The notes: generated by a model not told the origin, from the letters alone. A stretch of 64,000 nucleotides of DNA from Thermohalobaculum sp039027855 (GCA_039027855.1 JBCCJI010000015.1:31802-95801), one strand, 5' to 3'; shown: positions 8,645-16,508, numbered from the stretch's first letter. Program-made: numbers and translations.

Positions 8645-9601
8645 TCATTCGATACGCTCTGCCAGCCTGACCGCGGTCTGACCTGGCCAAAGCCGCTTGG
8701 ACGGCATCACCAGCATGCAGTGATCGACGGGGGTGCTGACCGGGCGCTCGCCGTCATGGCCGATGACGGTGCCGGCCGCCGGGATGACCTCGCCGCCGGT
8801 GAAGGGTTGGGCGAAACGGAAGGTGTCGGTCTCGATCGTGACCACCTCGCGCACGCGCCAGGCGGTTTGCGGGGCGGGGCCAGCATAAGGGGCGAGCATC
8901 TCGGGGGCGCCCACGCCCGCAGTCACCAGAAAGCGGGCCACGGCCTCGATGGCCAGCCGTCCGGTTTCCGCAGCCCAGTGCTGGCCGCATTCGATCAACA
9001 CGGCCACGGGTGCCGCCGAGGGATCATCGAAGGCGCCATAATCGCGCATCCGCTTGCCCGCGGCATGACCGTCATCGGCGATGATGGTCTCGGGCACGCC
9101 GATGGCGCGGGCCAGCGCCACGCCCTTGTCGTGCCGGCCAGAGAGCGCCAGCGCCGGCGCCGCATGCTGCATGGAATGCACGTCGAACAGCAGATCCACA
9201 TGGTCCAGTGCCGGGCGGATCTCGCGCGCGCGGCGGATCTCGATGCTGTCGCGCGGGCCCTCCAAGACATCGCCACCCCAGACCCGGTTCATGTCCTCGT
9301 CGAGCCACCGCGTGGCGTTGGGGTCGGCCGGGTCGAAGGCTTGATAGGCGGCGACATTCGCGAACAAAAAGCTGACGCGCCCGGCGATGGGTCTGAAGCC
9401 GCCCGCCAGCAGCCGGTCGAGCGCGATGGCGCCGCAGGGCTCGTTGCCGTGCACGATGGCGCTGACCATGGCGTGCGGGCCGGGCCGGCCGCTGTCGAAC
9501 TGGTGCAGATAGGGGATGCCGGTGCCGCCATCGGCCCAGCGGCCGATATCGGGCGGGCTCAGCTCCACCGGGTATTCGTTGGGGATCTCGATCTTTTGCA
9601 T
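8645..9601 (-). CDS. Succinylglutamate desuccinylase/aspartoacylase family protein
   Basis: A 318-residue M14-like zinc deacylase. The N-terminal catalytic domain shows the IVHGNEPCGA motif (zinc ligands H51 and E54), the LDEDMNRVW segment seen in aspartoacylases, DVHSMQ (zinc ligand H142) and VLIECGQHW (catalytic E204). AstE and AspA enzymes release acids from N-acyl amino acids in the cytoplasm. The ATG at 9601 faces the divergent M81 gene 49 bases away, too close for two large independent promoters. An in-frame extension to 9994 overlaps the M81 coding sequence and is rejected. It lies 155 bases upstream of the dppA-like gene on the same strand and may share its transcript. Confidence 0.85.
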   Translation of the reverse strand: MQKIEIPNEYPVELSPPDIGRWADGGTGIPYLHQFDSGRPGPHAMVSAIVHGNEPCGAIALDRLLAGGFRPIAGRVSFLFANVAAYQAFDPADPNATRWLDEDMNRVWGGDVLEGPRDSIEIRRAREIRPALDHVDLLFDVHSMQHAAPALALSGRHDKGVALARAIGVPETIIADDGHAAGKRMRDYGAFDDPSAAPVAVLIECGQHWAAETGRLAIEAVARFLVTAGVGAPEMLAPYAGPAPQTAWRVREVVTIETDTFRFAQPFTGGEVIPAAGTVIGHDGERPVSTPVDHCMLVMPSKRLWPGQTAVRLAERIE

Positions 9602-9650
9602 TGCCGCGCGCCTCGCTAGCCTTGCCCGCGACGCATCATGGGAGGCCGCG

Positions 9651-11204
9651 ATGGGCCCGCGCATCGCCCTGCTGGGCATGATCCTCGAATCCAACCGCTT
9701 CGCGGCACCGGCCACAAGGGCCGATTTCGAGAGCCTGACCTGGCTCGAGGGCGCCGCGCTGATGGCCGAGGCCCGCGCCGAGACACCGTCACTGGCGCCC
9801 GAGTTTGCCGCCTTCGTGCGCGCGATGGATGCGACCGGGCCCTGGCAGCCCGTGCCCTGCCTGCTCGCCGCAAGCCACCCCGCAGGCCCTGTCGAGGAGG
9901 CGGTGTTCGAAGAGGCCGCTGGCCGCGTCGAGACCCTGCTTGCCGAGGCGCTCGCCGGCGACCAAGGGCCGCTCGACGCGGTGCTGATCTGCAATCATGG
10001 CGCCATGGTCGCGACCCATGTCGACGACCCGGACGGCGCACTCGCCAGCCGGGTGCGTCGCGTCGTGGGCAATGACACACGGCTGGTCATGACCCTCGAC
10101 CTGCATGCCAATATCTCGCCGGCCATGGTAGATGCGGTCGATCTGATCGTGGGTTATCGCACCAACCCCCATGTCGATATGATCGAGCGGGGGGAAGAGG
10201 CGGCCTTCTCGCTCCGCCGGATGCTGGCGCCCGGCGCGGCCCGGCCAAAGACGTCGTTGGTCAGGCCGCCGATCACGCCCGCCTCGGTTACCCTGCTCAC
10301 CGCCGATGGCCCCTATGGCGACCTGATCGACCTTGGCCAGCGGCGCCAGGCCGAGATGGGGGGCGCCATCCTCAATGTCTCGGTGTTCGGGAATTTCGTC
10401 TTTTCGGATGTGCCCGACAACAGCGTCTCGGTTGTTGTCACCGCGCGGGCCGAGCAGGCGGCGGCCGATGCTCTGGCGGCTGAGCTGGCCGAGGCCGCCT
10501 GGGCGATGCGCCACCGCTTCGTGCGCAACCTGACGCCGATCGAGGACGCCGTTGCCCTCGCCCTCGCACCCGACAGGGCGCCGGTCATCTTTTCCGATGC
10601 CGGCGATAATCCTGGGGGCGGTGGGTCGGGACGCACCACCGACTTGCTGCGAGCGCTGATCGAGGCGGGCGCCGAAGGCGTGCTTTACGGCAGCTATCAC
10701 GACCCCGAATTGGCGGCCGAGGCGCATGCCGCCGGTGTCGGGGCGCGCTTTACCGCGCGGTTCAATCGCAGCCGCGGCAACGCGCCGTGGGAGCAATGGG
10801 ATACGCCCCTGGAGGTCGACGCCGAGGTCGTCGGTCTTGGCGATGGCGCGGTGATCGGCGAGCTCGGCCAGACCGCTGGCCGGCGGCTGCATCTGGGGCA
10901 GAGTGCGGCGCTCCGCATCGAGGGCGTGACCGTTGTCGTGATCTCTGACCGGACGCAAACGGCGGACCCGGTGTTTTTCCACATGCTTGGCCTCGATGTC
11001 GGGGCGGCGCGCACGGTGGTCGTGAAGTCGCGCGGCCATTTCCGCGCGGGCTTCGGCGGCTGGTTCCCGCCCACGCAGGTCTTTGAAATCGACACCGCTG
11101 GGCTCACCTCGCCCGTCTTGGAGCGCTGGCCGTTCGAGCGACTGCCCCGCCCCTCCTTTCCGCTGGACCCCGAGACCGTGTGGAGCGGCACGGGTCCCGA
11201 CTGA
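9651..11204 (+). CDS. M81 family metallopeptidase (MlrC-like)
   Basis: A 517-residue protein beginning MGPRIALLGMILESNRFA. It carries the M81 domain features CNHGAM, TLDLHANIS and GYRTNPHVDM (putative zinc ligands) and the MlrC C-terminal domain motif DAGDNPGGGGSGRTTDLL. MlrC was named for the last step of microcystin breakdown, but most homologues in proteobacteria have unknown amide or peptide substrates. The start at 9651 has GGAGG six bases upstream; an open-frame extension to 9516 lies antisense to the aspartoacylase gene and is rejected. Divergence from that gene and proximity to a peptide importer suggest a shared catabolic role. Confidence 0.87.
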   Translation: MGPRIALLGMILESNRFAAPATRADFESLTWLEGAALMAEARAETPSLAPEFAAFVRAMDATGPWQPVPCLLAASHPAGPVEEAVFEEAAGRVETLLAEALAGDQGPLDAVLICNHGAMVATHVDDPDGALASRVRRVVGNDTRLVMTLDLHANISPAMVDAVDLIVGYRTNPHVDMIERGEEAAFSLRRMLAPGAARPKTSLVRPPITPASVTLLTADGPYGDLIDLGQRRQAEMGGAILNVSVFGNFVFSDVPDNSVSVVVTARAEQAAADALAAELAEAAWAMRHRFVRNLTPIEDAVALALAPDRAPVIFSDAGDNPGGGGSGRTTDLLRALIEAGAEGVLYGSYHDPELAAEAHAAGVGARFTARFNRSRGNAPWEQWDTPLEVDAEVVGLGDGAVIGELGQTAGRRLHLGQSAALRIEGVTVVVISDRTQTADPVFFHMLGLDVGAARTVVVKSRGHFRAGFGGWFPPTQVFEIDTAGLTSPVLERWPFERLPRPSFPLDPETVWSGTGPD

Positions 11205-11404
11205 AGACCAAGATGCCAGCTGCACTGGGTCCGCGATGACCGTGCACGATCCGGTCCAAACGCCGTCCAGACACGGATACGGTCGACGCGTGGTGGTTGA
11301 CCCTGCCACCATGACCGCGGTGGAGGGCGGTGACCAAGTGCCTTAGCGGTGCCTGGCCAGCACCCTTGGCGCGGGCAGACAACGCGATCGCGGGTAGAGC
11401 CCTG

Positions 11405-12025
11405 TCACCAGGTCAGCAGGCTGGGGCCGACCAGTGCGCCCAGCATGGCGACTAGCAGGACCGACAGGCTGTGCGCCGAGAGCGCCGCGATCATCTCGTC
11501 GATCGGGCAGCTTAGCGTATAGGCCAGCGCGCCGATGGCGCCCGCCACCAAGCCGATCATCGCCCCGGCCGCGCGGGGCGACGACGGGGCCTGCCGGCGC
11601 ATGGCATGGCAGAGGAACAGGAAGGGCGCTGTGGCGAGCAGGCCGATGATCTGGGCGCAGTGCATCACATGCGTCGGATGGAACGCGGTGATGCCCTGCA
11701 CCTGCCCCATGAGCGCCATGGCGGCCATCGCAACCAGCAGCGCGGCAAGCGGTCCGAAGCGCGCGAGCGGTGGCGCAGGCTCGGGACGTGACATCCGTAT
11801 CGTGGCCCAGAGCGCCGCCGCGGTCATGGCGGCCCAAAGCATCACGCCGAGCGTCGCCTCTCCCGGTGCGGCGACGCGCAGTCCATAGAGCACGAGCGAC
11901 AGCGGAATAGTAAGCACGAGCGCGACGCCCGCCGCTCCGCCAAGGCCAAGACCCCCGTTGGCGGAGGTGGCGCCCCCATCCGGCAGGTCGGCGGCGAGGC
12001 GGCGGATCAGATCGTCGGTTCTCAT
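11405..12025 (-). CDS. nrsF: NrsF-type anti-sigma factor (DUF1109), six-helix membrane protein
   Basis: A 206-residue protein starting MRTDDLIRRLAADLP, the DUF1109 N-terminal signature, followed by about six transmembrane helices. Cysteines C123 and C173 are 50 residues apart; as I recall, two similarly placed cysteines in Caulobacter NrsF are needed for the metal response. A third is C139. It should hold the ECF sigma factor at the membrane and release it under metal stress. Its start overlaps the sigma stop by 4 bases (ATGA), so the pair is co-translated. The neighbouring divergent bufferin operon is the expected regulon. Confidence 0.88.
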   Translation of the reverse strand: MRTDDLIRRLAADLPDGGATSANGGLGLGGAAGVALVLTIPLSLVLYGLRVAAPGEATLGVMLWAAMTAAALWATIRMSRPEPAPPLARFGPLAALLVAMAAMALMGQVQGITAFHPTHVMHCAQIIGLLATAPFLFLCHAMRRQAPSSPRAAGAMIGLVAGAIGALAYTLSCPIDEMIAALSAHSLSVLLVAMLGALVGPSLLTW

Positions 12026-12654
12026 CGGCCGCGCCCTTGCCCGCCAGGCCCTGTCGACCCGGCCACGGCCGTCTCTTGCCCGGGCTCGCTCTCGGCCAGG
12101 CTGGCAAGCCGCGCGAGACCGCGGTGAAAGGCGACGCGCACGGCGCCCTCGCTGATGCCAAAACGCTCGGCACAGCCCGCGATGGTCATGCCGTCGATGC
12201 CAAGTGCCGCGACCACGCCCCGCTCGCGGCTCGGCAGGGTTGCGATGCGGTTATGCATCTCGGTGGCCGCCACCGGCCGGGCCTGCGCCGGCGCGGCAAC
12301 GGTCTCGACGACAAGGTCGAAGCTGTCCGAGGTCATCGCCTGCCGCTTGCCGATACGGCGGAGTGCGTCGACGGTCTTGTAGCGGATGATGGCATCGACC
12401 CAGGGGCCGATCGGTCGGCTGGGCTCCCAGGTGTCGCGCTTGGCGTGGATGGCGGTCAGCACGTCCTGCACGATGTCCTCGATCTCGTGCGGGCCGGCGC
12501 CCAGGCGCGTGACGCGCGCCCCAGCATAGCGGCGCACCCGCCCCGCGATCGCCGTGAGAAGGTCGCCATAGGTCCGCCGGTCGCCGGCGCGCGCCGCGAT
12601 CATGGCCGCGCTCCAGCGCGTCTCGCGCATCGCCGCTGCGTGGTGCCCGATCAT
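12022..12654 (-). CDS. sigF: ECF RNA polymerase sigma factor, SigF-like (DUF1109-linked group)
   Basis: A 210-residue ECF sigma factor. Region 2 contains EIEDIVQDVLTAIHAKRDTW and PIGPWVDAIIRYKTVDALRR; region 4 contains the helix-turn-helix ISEGAVRVAFHRGLARLA. The start at 12654 has GGAGAAGG directly upstream; longer in-frame starts (12693, 12753) lack as good a site. Sequence and partner match the sigma-F group that works with DUF1109 anti-sigma factors and controls DUF2282/DUF692/DUF2063/DoxX operons in Caulobacter. It is probably autoregulated from the divergent intergenic region, although I could not place a convincing second promoter on this strand. Confidence 0.9.
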   Translation of the reverse strand: MIGHHAAAMRETRWSAAMIAARAGDRRTYGDLLTAIAGRVRRYAGARVTRLGAGPHEIEDIVQDVLTAIHAKRDTWEPSRPIGPWVDAIIRYKTVDALRRIGKRQAMTSDSFDLVVETVAAPAQARPVAATEMHNRIATLPSRERGVVAALGIDGMTIAGCAERFGISEGAVRVAFHRGLARLASLAESEPGQETAVAGSTGPGGQGRGR

Positions 12655-12768
12655 GCCTTCTCCGATTGAACCACCCGAGCTCGAGGTTTGCATCGCACGC
12701 GACAGCGTTTCACGCGGGCACGATGCTGTCAGCCTTGACCGATCGGCCATCACCTCGGCGTGAGCGTG

Positions 12769-12796
12769 TGTAACGGCTGGCCTTTCGCATCGAATA
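12769..12796 (+). promoter_or_regulatory. Sigma-F-type promoter of the bufferin operon
   Basis: TGTAACG (12769-12775) and CGAATA (12791-12796) are separated by 15 bases, and the bufA start lies 86 bases further on. This closely resembles the Caulobacter sigma-F promoter as I recall it (GTAAC ... CGAA). The gene for the matching sigma factor is divergent and adjacent, which makes the assignment strong for a sequence-only call. Confidence 0.72.
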
Positions 12797-12881
12797 TAGG
12801 CGTACTGGCGGGGGCGTTCCGGCGAAGAACCGGGGCGCTGCGACCGCTGTCGTCGACATCTGCTGAAGGGAGACCCGCCTC

Positions 12882-13199
12882 ATGTCGAGCAAGACCATCG
12901 TTACCGCCGCGGCCATTGCGACCGCCGTCGCCGCCGTCTCGGCCGCACACACCACCCCCGCCCAGGCTCAGGGCAAGGAGAAGTGCTATGGCATTTCGCT
13001 CGCGGGCAAGAACGACTGCGCCGCGGGCAAGGGCACGACCTGCGCCGGCTCCTCGACGATCGACTATCAGGGCAATGCCTGGACGCTGGTGCCCGCGGGC
13101 GACTGCCTGAAGTTCGGTGTGGAGCAGACCGCCGAGTTCGATCTGCCGGGCGACCGCCAGGGCTCGCTTGAGCCGCTCGAGCGCGATCTGCCGGCCTGA
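12882..13199 (+). CDS. bufA: Bufferin precursor peptide, DUF2282 family (BufA1-like)
   Basis: A 105-residue precursor. A Sec-type leader (residues 1-30, ending AQAQ) is followed by a core with four cysteines in the DUF2282 pattern: EKCYG (C35), NDC (C46), TTCAGSS (C54) and LVPAGDC (C75), with the conserved DYQGNAW block. In bufferins, core cysteines are oxidised by the MNIO enzyme BufB with BufC to copper-binding thiooxazoles, and the peptide is exported to sequester metal. A C-terminal tail of about 27 residues after the last conserved motif is acidic and looks variable. A clear AAGGGAGA precedes the ATG. It is followed by 170 non-coding bases before bufB, holding a GGTCGC/GCGACC inverted repeat (13202-13239) and a short tandem repeat (13290-13315). 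Confidence 0.9.
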   Translation: MSSKTIVTAAAIATAVAAVSAAHTTPAQAQGKEKCYGISLAGKNDCAAGKGTTCAGSSTIDYQGNAWTLVPAGDCLKFGVEQTAEFDLPGDRQGSLEPLERDLPA

Positions 13200-13369
13200 T
13201 CGGTCGCACCACGATGTGGGCGGAGGCGGGGTAGCGACCCTGGCTCTGCCGTTCCGCGCCCAGACAGTGCGCCGAGCCTTTGAGCGCGACCTGTGCGCCA
13301 GGCCTGTGCGCCGGGCCTGCCCCGCCCAACTCGTGCACCCCGCCCGCCACCAAGCACTGAGGTAGAGCC

Positions 13370-14239
13370 ATGACGACGCTTCCCGGAACCACGCTGCCGG
13401 CTGCGGCTGGCCTGCCGTTCAAGCACAGCCATTGGCCGGAGATTGACGCCGCAGGCGGCGCCGCTGCCTGGTACGAGGTGCATGCCGAGAACTACATGGG
13501 CGCGGGCGGCCCGCCGCACCGGATGCTGGCTGCGCTGGCCGAGCTGCGGCCGATCTCGCTGCACGGCGTCGGCCTGTCGATCGGGGGCGAGGGGCGGCTC
13601 GACCGCGATCATCTCGACCGTCTGCACAGTCTGGTCGAGCGCTATCGCCCGGCGAGCTTTTCCGAGCATCTCGCCTGGTCGACCCATGACGATGTCTATT
13701 TCAACGACCTGCTACCGCTGCCCTACAATGCGGACACACTGGCGCGGGTCGCCGACCATATCGACGATGCGCAGGAAGCCGTCGGCCGGCGCCTGCTGCT
13801 CGAGAACCCGTCGAGCTATGTCGAGTTGGCTGGCGCGACGATGGACGAGACCGACTTTCTGATCGCGGTGGCGGCGCGGACGGGCTGTGGCCTGCTGCTC
13901 GATATCAACAACGTCTATGTCTCGGCAGTGAACCAGGGGTTCGAGCCGACCGATTATCTCGACCGTTTCCCGCTGCATCTGGTGGGCGAGATCCATCTCG
14001 CCGGCCACGCGACCGAGATCGAGGCGGATGGCGGACGGCTTTTGATCGACAGCCATGACCGCCGCGTGGACGAGGCCGTCTGGGCGCTCTTCCAGCGGAC
14101 GCTGAAGCGCACCGGCCCGCTGCCGACGTTGGTCGAGTGGGATAACGACCTGCCCGCCTTCGAGATCCTGATGGACGAGGCCGCCATTGCCGAGCGTGCG
14201 CTTGCCCGGGTGCGCGGCGCCGCGGTCGCGGCCGAGTGA
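13370..14239 (+). CDS. bufB: MNIO family peptide-modifying oxidase, DUF692 (BufB-like)
   Basis: A 289-residue TIM-barrel enzyme of the multinuclear non-heme iron oxidase family. Likely iron ligands can be read along the chain: H65 (SLHGVGLS), E99/H100 (SEHLAW), E145 (ENPSSY), D178 (DINN), H209/H213 (EIHLAGH), D227/H229 (DSHD) and E256 (VEWD). This is the complete DUF692 set. With BufC it would convert cysteines of the BufA core to thiooxazole-type groups. It overlaps bufC by ATGA, consistent with an obligate complex. Confidence 0.93.
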   Translation: MTTLPGTTLPAAAGLPFKHSHWPEIDAAGGAAAWYEVHAENYMGAGGPPHRMLAALAELRPISLHGVGLSIGGEGRLDRDHLDRLHSLVERYRPASFSEHLAWSTHDDVYFNDLLPLPYNADTLARVADHIDDAQEAVGRRLLLENPSSYVELAGATMDETDFLIAVAARTGCGLLLDINNVYVSAVNQGFEPTDYLDRFPLHLVGEIHLAGHATEIEADGGRLLIDSHDRRVDEAVWALFQRTLKRTGPLPTLVEWDNDLPAFEILMDEAAIAERALARVRGAAVAAE

Positions 14240-15063
14240 TGCCCGAGGACTACCCCCGCGAAACCGGTGTCGCCGACCGACCCGCAATGGCCGTGCCGCA
14301 GCGGCCCGATGCCTCCTCCGACGAGACGGCAATGGCAGAGGCGCTCCTCGCGCCGGACCGGCCGACGCCGGATGCGGTGCTGACGGCCCGGCGTTTCGCG
14401 GTCTATCGCAACAACGTCGTGGTGGGCCTGATCGACGCGATGGCCGCGACCTATCCCGCGGTGCAGGCGCTGGTCGGCGAGACCTTCTTCCGGGCCGCTG
14501 CGCGCGAATTCGCGCTGGCCCACCCGCCGAGCTCGCCGATCCTGATCGACTGGGGCGGCGACTTCCCGGCCTGGATCGCGGCGTTTCCACCGGCGGCGGG
14601 CGTGCCCTATCTGGGTGATGTCGCCCGGCTCGAATGGGCCTGGAACACCGCCTACAACGCCGCCGAGGCAAAGCCGCTGGATGTGGCTGCGCTGCTCGCA
14701 GTGCCGCCCGATGCCATTGCCACCGCCTGCGTCGCGCTGCATCCGTCACTGGCTCTCGTCGGCTCGCCCTTTCCCGTCGTCTCGATCTGGGCACAGGCGA
14801 CCGGCCGCGTCACAGCCCGCCCCCTCGACATGGGGGGAGGGGAGACTGCGCTGATCGTCCGGCCCGAGGCCGAGGTCGATGTGCGCGTGCTCGACGCCGG
14901 CACCGAGGTCTTCCTGCAGCAGCTGCTCGCGGGCGCAAACATCGCCGAGGCCGCCGCTAGGGCAGGTGGCGATGAGGATCTCTTGGCCGAGCGTCTCGGC
15001 GGGCTGTTCCAGCTTCGCCTCGCCATCGACCTCGTGACGGCCGTCAACGAGAATTGCTTGTGA
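14236..15063 (+). CDS. bufC: MNIO partner protein, DUF2063 (BufC-like)
   Basis: A 275-residue protein. Its N-terminal DUF2063 domain includes RRFAVYRNNVVVGLIDAM and TYPAVQALVGETFFR, then the conserved YLGDVARLEWAWNTAYNA segment. The C-terminal half resembles the region that in this family binds the precursor peptide and delivers it to the MNIO. The first 30 or so residues are unusual, proline- and charge-rich, and vary between homologues. The ATG overlaps the bufB stop. Its own stop codon lies inside the first of two palindromic repeats (15060-15107). Confidence 0.9.
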   Translation: MMPEDYPRETGVADRPAMAVPQRPDASSDETAMAEALLAPDRPTPDAVLTARRFAVYRNNVVVGLIDAMAATYPAVQALVGETFFRAAAREFALAHPPSSPILIDWGGDFPAWIAAFPPAAGVPYLGDVARLEWAWNTAYNAAEAKPLDVAALLAVPPDAIATACVALHPSLALVGSPFPVVSIWAQATGRVTARPLDMGGGETALIVRPEAEVDVRVLDAGTEVFLQQLLAGANIAEAAARAGGDEDLLAERLGGLFQLRLAIDLVTAVNENCL

Positions 15064-15107
15064 CTGCGGTCACGGAGACCTGCTCGTGACAGCTGTCACG
15101 GAGACCT
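15060..15107 (+). repeat. Twin palindromic direct repeats between bufC and doxX
   Basis: Two 22-base direct repeats lie at 15060-15081 and 15086-15107 and match at 20 of 22 positions. Each has GTGAC/GTCAC arms followed by GGAGACCT. The second contains a perfect 16-base palindrome, CGTGACAGCTGTCACG (15085-15100). The first overlaps the bufC stop codon. The 26-base period, about 2.5 helical turns, and the symmetry could suit a protein operator; hairpins in the mRNA are equally possible. Confidence 0.8.
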
Positions 15108-15176
15108 AGAACTGGCCTGGAGCACAGTACAGGCTGCATTTCCCAAACGGGCAACAAGGATCTGAGGAGACCCCCC

Positions 15177-15785
15177 ATGAGCCGCCCCTCTCTCTTTGCC
15201 ACCATGATCGGCAAGGCCAATGGCGCCGCCGGCAGTTTCGAGCGGGCGCTTGACGGATGGTTGCCAGGCCTCGCCGCGCGTCTGGTCTTCGCGGCGGTGC
15301 TGTTCGGCTATTTCTGGAACGCCGCGCTGACCAAGATCGGCGATGGGGTGGGCGGCGTCTTCACCATCGTGGATGGCGCCTACTTCCAGATCGTGCCGCC
15401 GATCGTGGAGGCCGCCGGCTACGACGCCAGCGCCGTCGCCTTCTGGCCCTGGGGTTTCATCGTGACACTCGGCACCTATTCGGAATTCCTGCTGCCGCTG
15501 CTGATCGTCGTTGGGCTTTTCACGCGCATCGCGGCGCTGGGCATGATCGTCTTCATCATCGTCCAAAGCTATGTCGACATCGCGTTCCACGCCGTCGATG
15601 CTGAGACCATGGGCGCGCTGTTCGACCGGATCCCCACGGCTGCGATCATGGATCAGCGGGCGCTCTGGATCTTCATGCTGCTGGTGCTGGTGGTGAAGGG
15701 GGCGGGTGCGCTCTCGCTCGACGCGCTGATCGGACGGGCCGCGGGTGGCGAGCGCGCCGCGCCGGAACCCATGCTTGCGGAATAG
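15177..15785 (+). CDS. DoxX family inner-membrane protein (BufD-like)
   Basis: A 202-residue protein with four or five transmembrane segments and the DoxX features LVFAAVLFGYFWNAALTKIG near the N-terminus and EFLLPLLIVVGLFTRIAALG centrally. DoxX proteins commonly accompany DUF2282/DUF692/DUF2063 genes; a role in redox or transport linked to the bufferin has been suggested, but is not established. It sits 113 bases after bufC, beyond the twin palindromes, with GAGGAG before its ATG, so it may be expressed at a different level from bufABC. Confidence 0.87.
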   Translation: MSRPSLFATMIGKANGAAGSFERALDGWLPGLAARLVFAAVLFGYFWNAALTKIGDGVGGVFTIVDGAYFQIVPPIVEAAGYDASAVAFWPWGFIVTLGTYSEFLLPLLIVVGLFTRIAALGMIVFIIVQSYVDIAFHAVDAETMGALFDRIPTAAIMDQRALWIFMLLVLVVKGAGALSLDALIGRAAGGERAAPEPMLAE

Positions 15786-15812
15786 GCGGGCGCGCCGCCT
15801 CGGCCGGTGCCG

Positions 15813-16193
15813 TCACGCGTCATTGCGGGCGCAGCGCCGCACGACCGGGAAGGGCGGGAGCCAACTTTCCCGCCGGATCGTCCAGAGCTCGTAGTCCGGC
15901 ACGAAACGGTCGGGGGCATCCAACGTGCCGAGATGGACCTCGATCTCCTCGCCGGTCTCGGCAAAGACCGAAGAGCCGCAGCGCGGGCAGAAATGCCGTC
16001 CCTCATGGGACGCGGTCGCGCCCTCTACGGTGACGGCCGCGCGCGGGAAGATCGCGGCGGCGTAGAAAAGCGCGCCGTGGTGCTTGCGGCAATCGAGACA
16101 ATGACAGATGCCGACCCGGTCGGGTGACCCGACCGCGCTAAGCTTGACTGCACCGCAGAGACACCCGCCCGTTACGCTCTCCATGCCTGCCAT
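15813..16193 (-). CDS. GFA family protein (CENP-V/GFA zinc domain)
   Basis: A 126-residue protein with the complete GFA zinc-site pattern: GGCLCGAVK, CHCLDCRKHHG and HFCPRCGSSVF. The family is annotated after glutathione-dependent formaldehyde-activating enzyme, though that activity is doubtful for most members. The start may be the ATG at 16193 or the second Met at 16184. It is convergent with doxX (27 bases apart) and separated from nqrF by a dispersed repeat, so it is probably a single-gene transcript. Confidence 0.87.
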   Translation of the reverse strand: MAGMESVTGGCLCGAVKLSAVGSPDRVGICHCLDCRKHHGALFYAAAIFPRAAVTVEGATASHEGRHFCPRCGSSVFAETGEEIEVHLGTLDAPDRFVPDYELWTIRRESWLPPFPVVRRCARNDA

Positions 16194-16218
16194 CCTTGCC
16201 TGACCTGCACCCTAGCTT

Positions 16219-16430
16219 AGCGGAATCGCAGCTGGTCGCTGCGATGAGTCTGGGTGGGCACGCTTGGCGTGGCACCGGGTGTCGCCGGATGGCATCGTGG
16301 CGGTTGCGGGGTCGGGCGTCTTGGCTGGGGAGAAGCCGCGAGGGCTTCTGTCCGAGCGTGCCGAAGTGGGCGGGCGCCTCAAGGACAAGCGGGCTCCGCC
16401 CGTCGCTGGCGCGATCCTTGACCCGCCCGC
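16219..16430 (+). repeat. Dispersed structured intergenic repeat, copy A
   Basis: This 212-base stretch between nqrF and the GFA gene matches 33948-34165 in order and orientation. Three foldable parts are seen: TCGCAGC/GCTGCGA (16226-16244, loop TGGTC), AGAAGCC/GGCTTCT (16331-16349), and a long-range pairing TCAAGGA/TCCTTGA around an inner GCGGGC/GCCCGT hairpin (about 16379-16422). No open frame is shared with copy B. The function is not recognised. Confidence 0.75.
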
Positions 16431-16448
16431 CCTCTGCGGCGTCCTGAG

Positions 16449-16481
16449 AAAAGAAAAAGGCGGCACCTGGATGCCGCCTTT
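16449..16481 (-). terminator. Rho-independent terminator after nqrF
   Basis: A perfect 10-base stem, AAAGGCGGCA/TGCCGCCTTT (16456-16481), has a 6-base loop. On the minus strand it is followed by TTTTCTTTTC. It lies 27 bases past the nqrF stop, closing the nqr operon. Confidence 0.88.
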
Positions 16482-16508
16482 CGGTCCTGCTCTGGGAGGG
16501 GGGCTGGT

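Noticed and set aside
12654..12753. Second sigma-F-type promoter driving the sigma gene on the minus strand
   Set aside because: I looked for a GTAAC-spacer-CGAA pattern reading left from the divergent region and found only poor partial matches, so no promoter is reported for that side.
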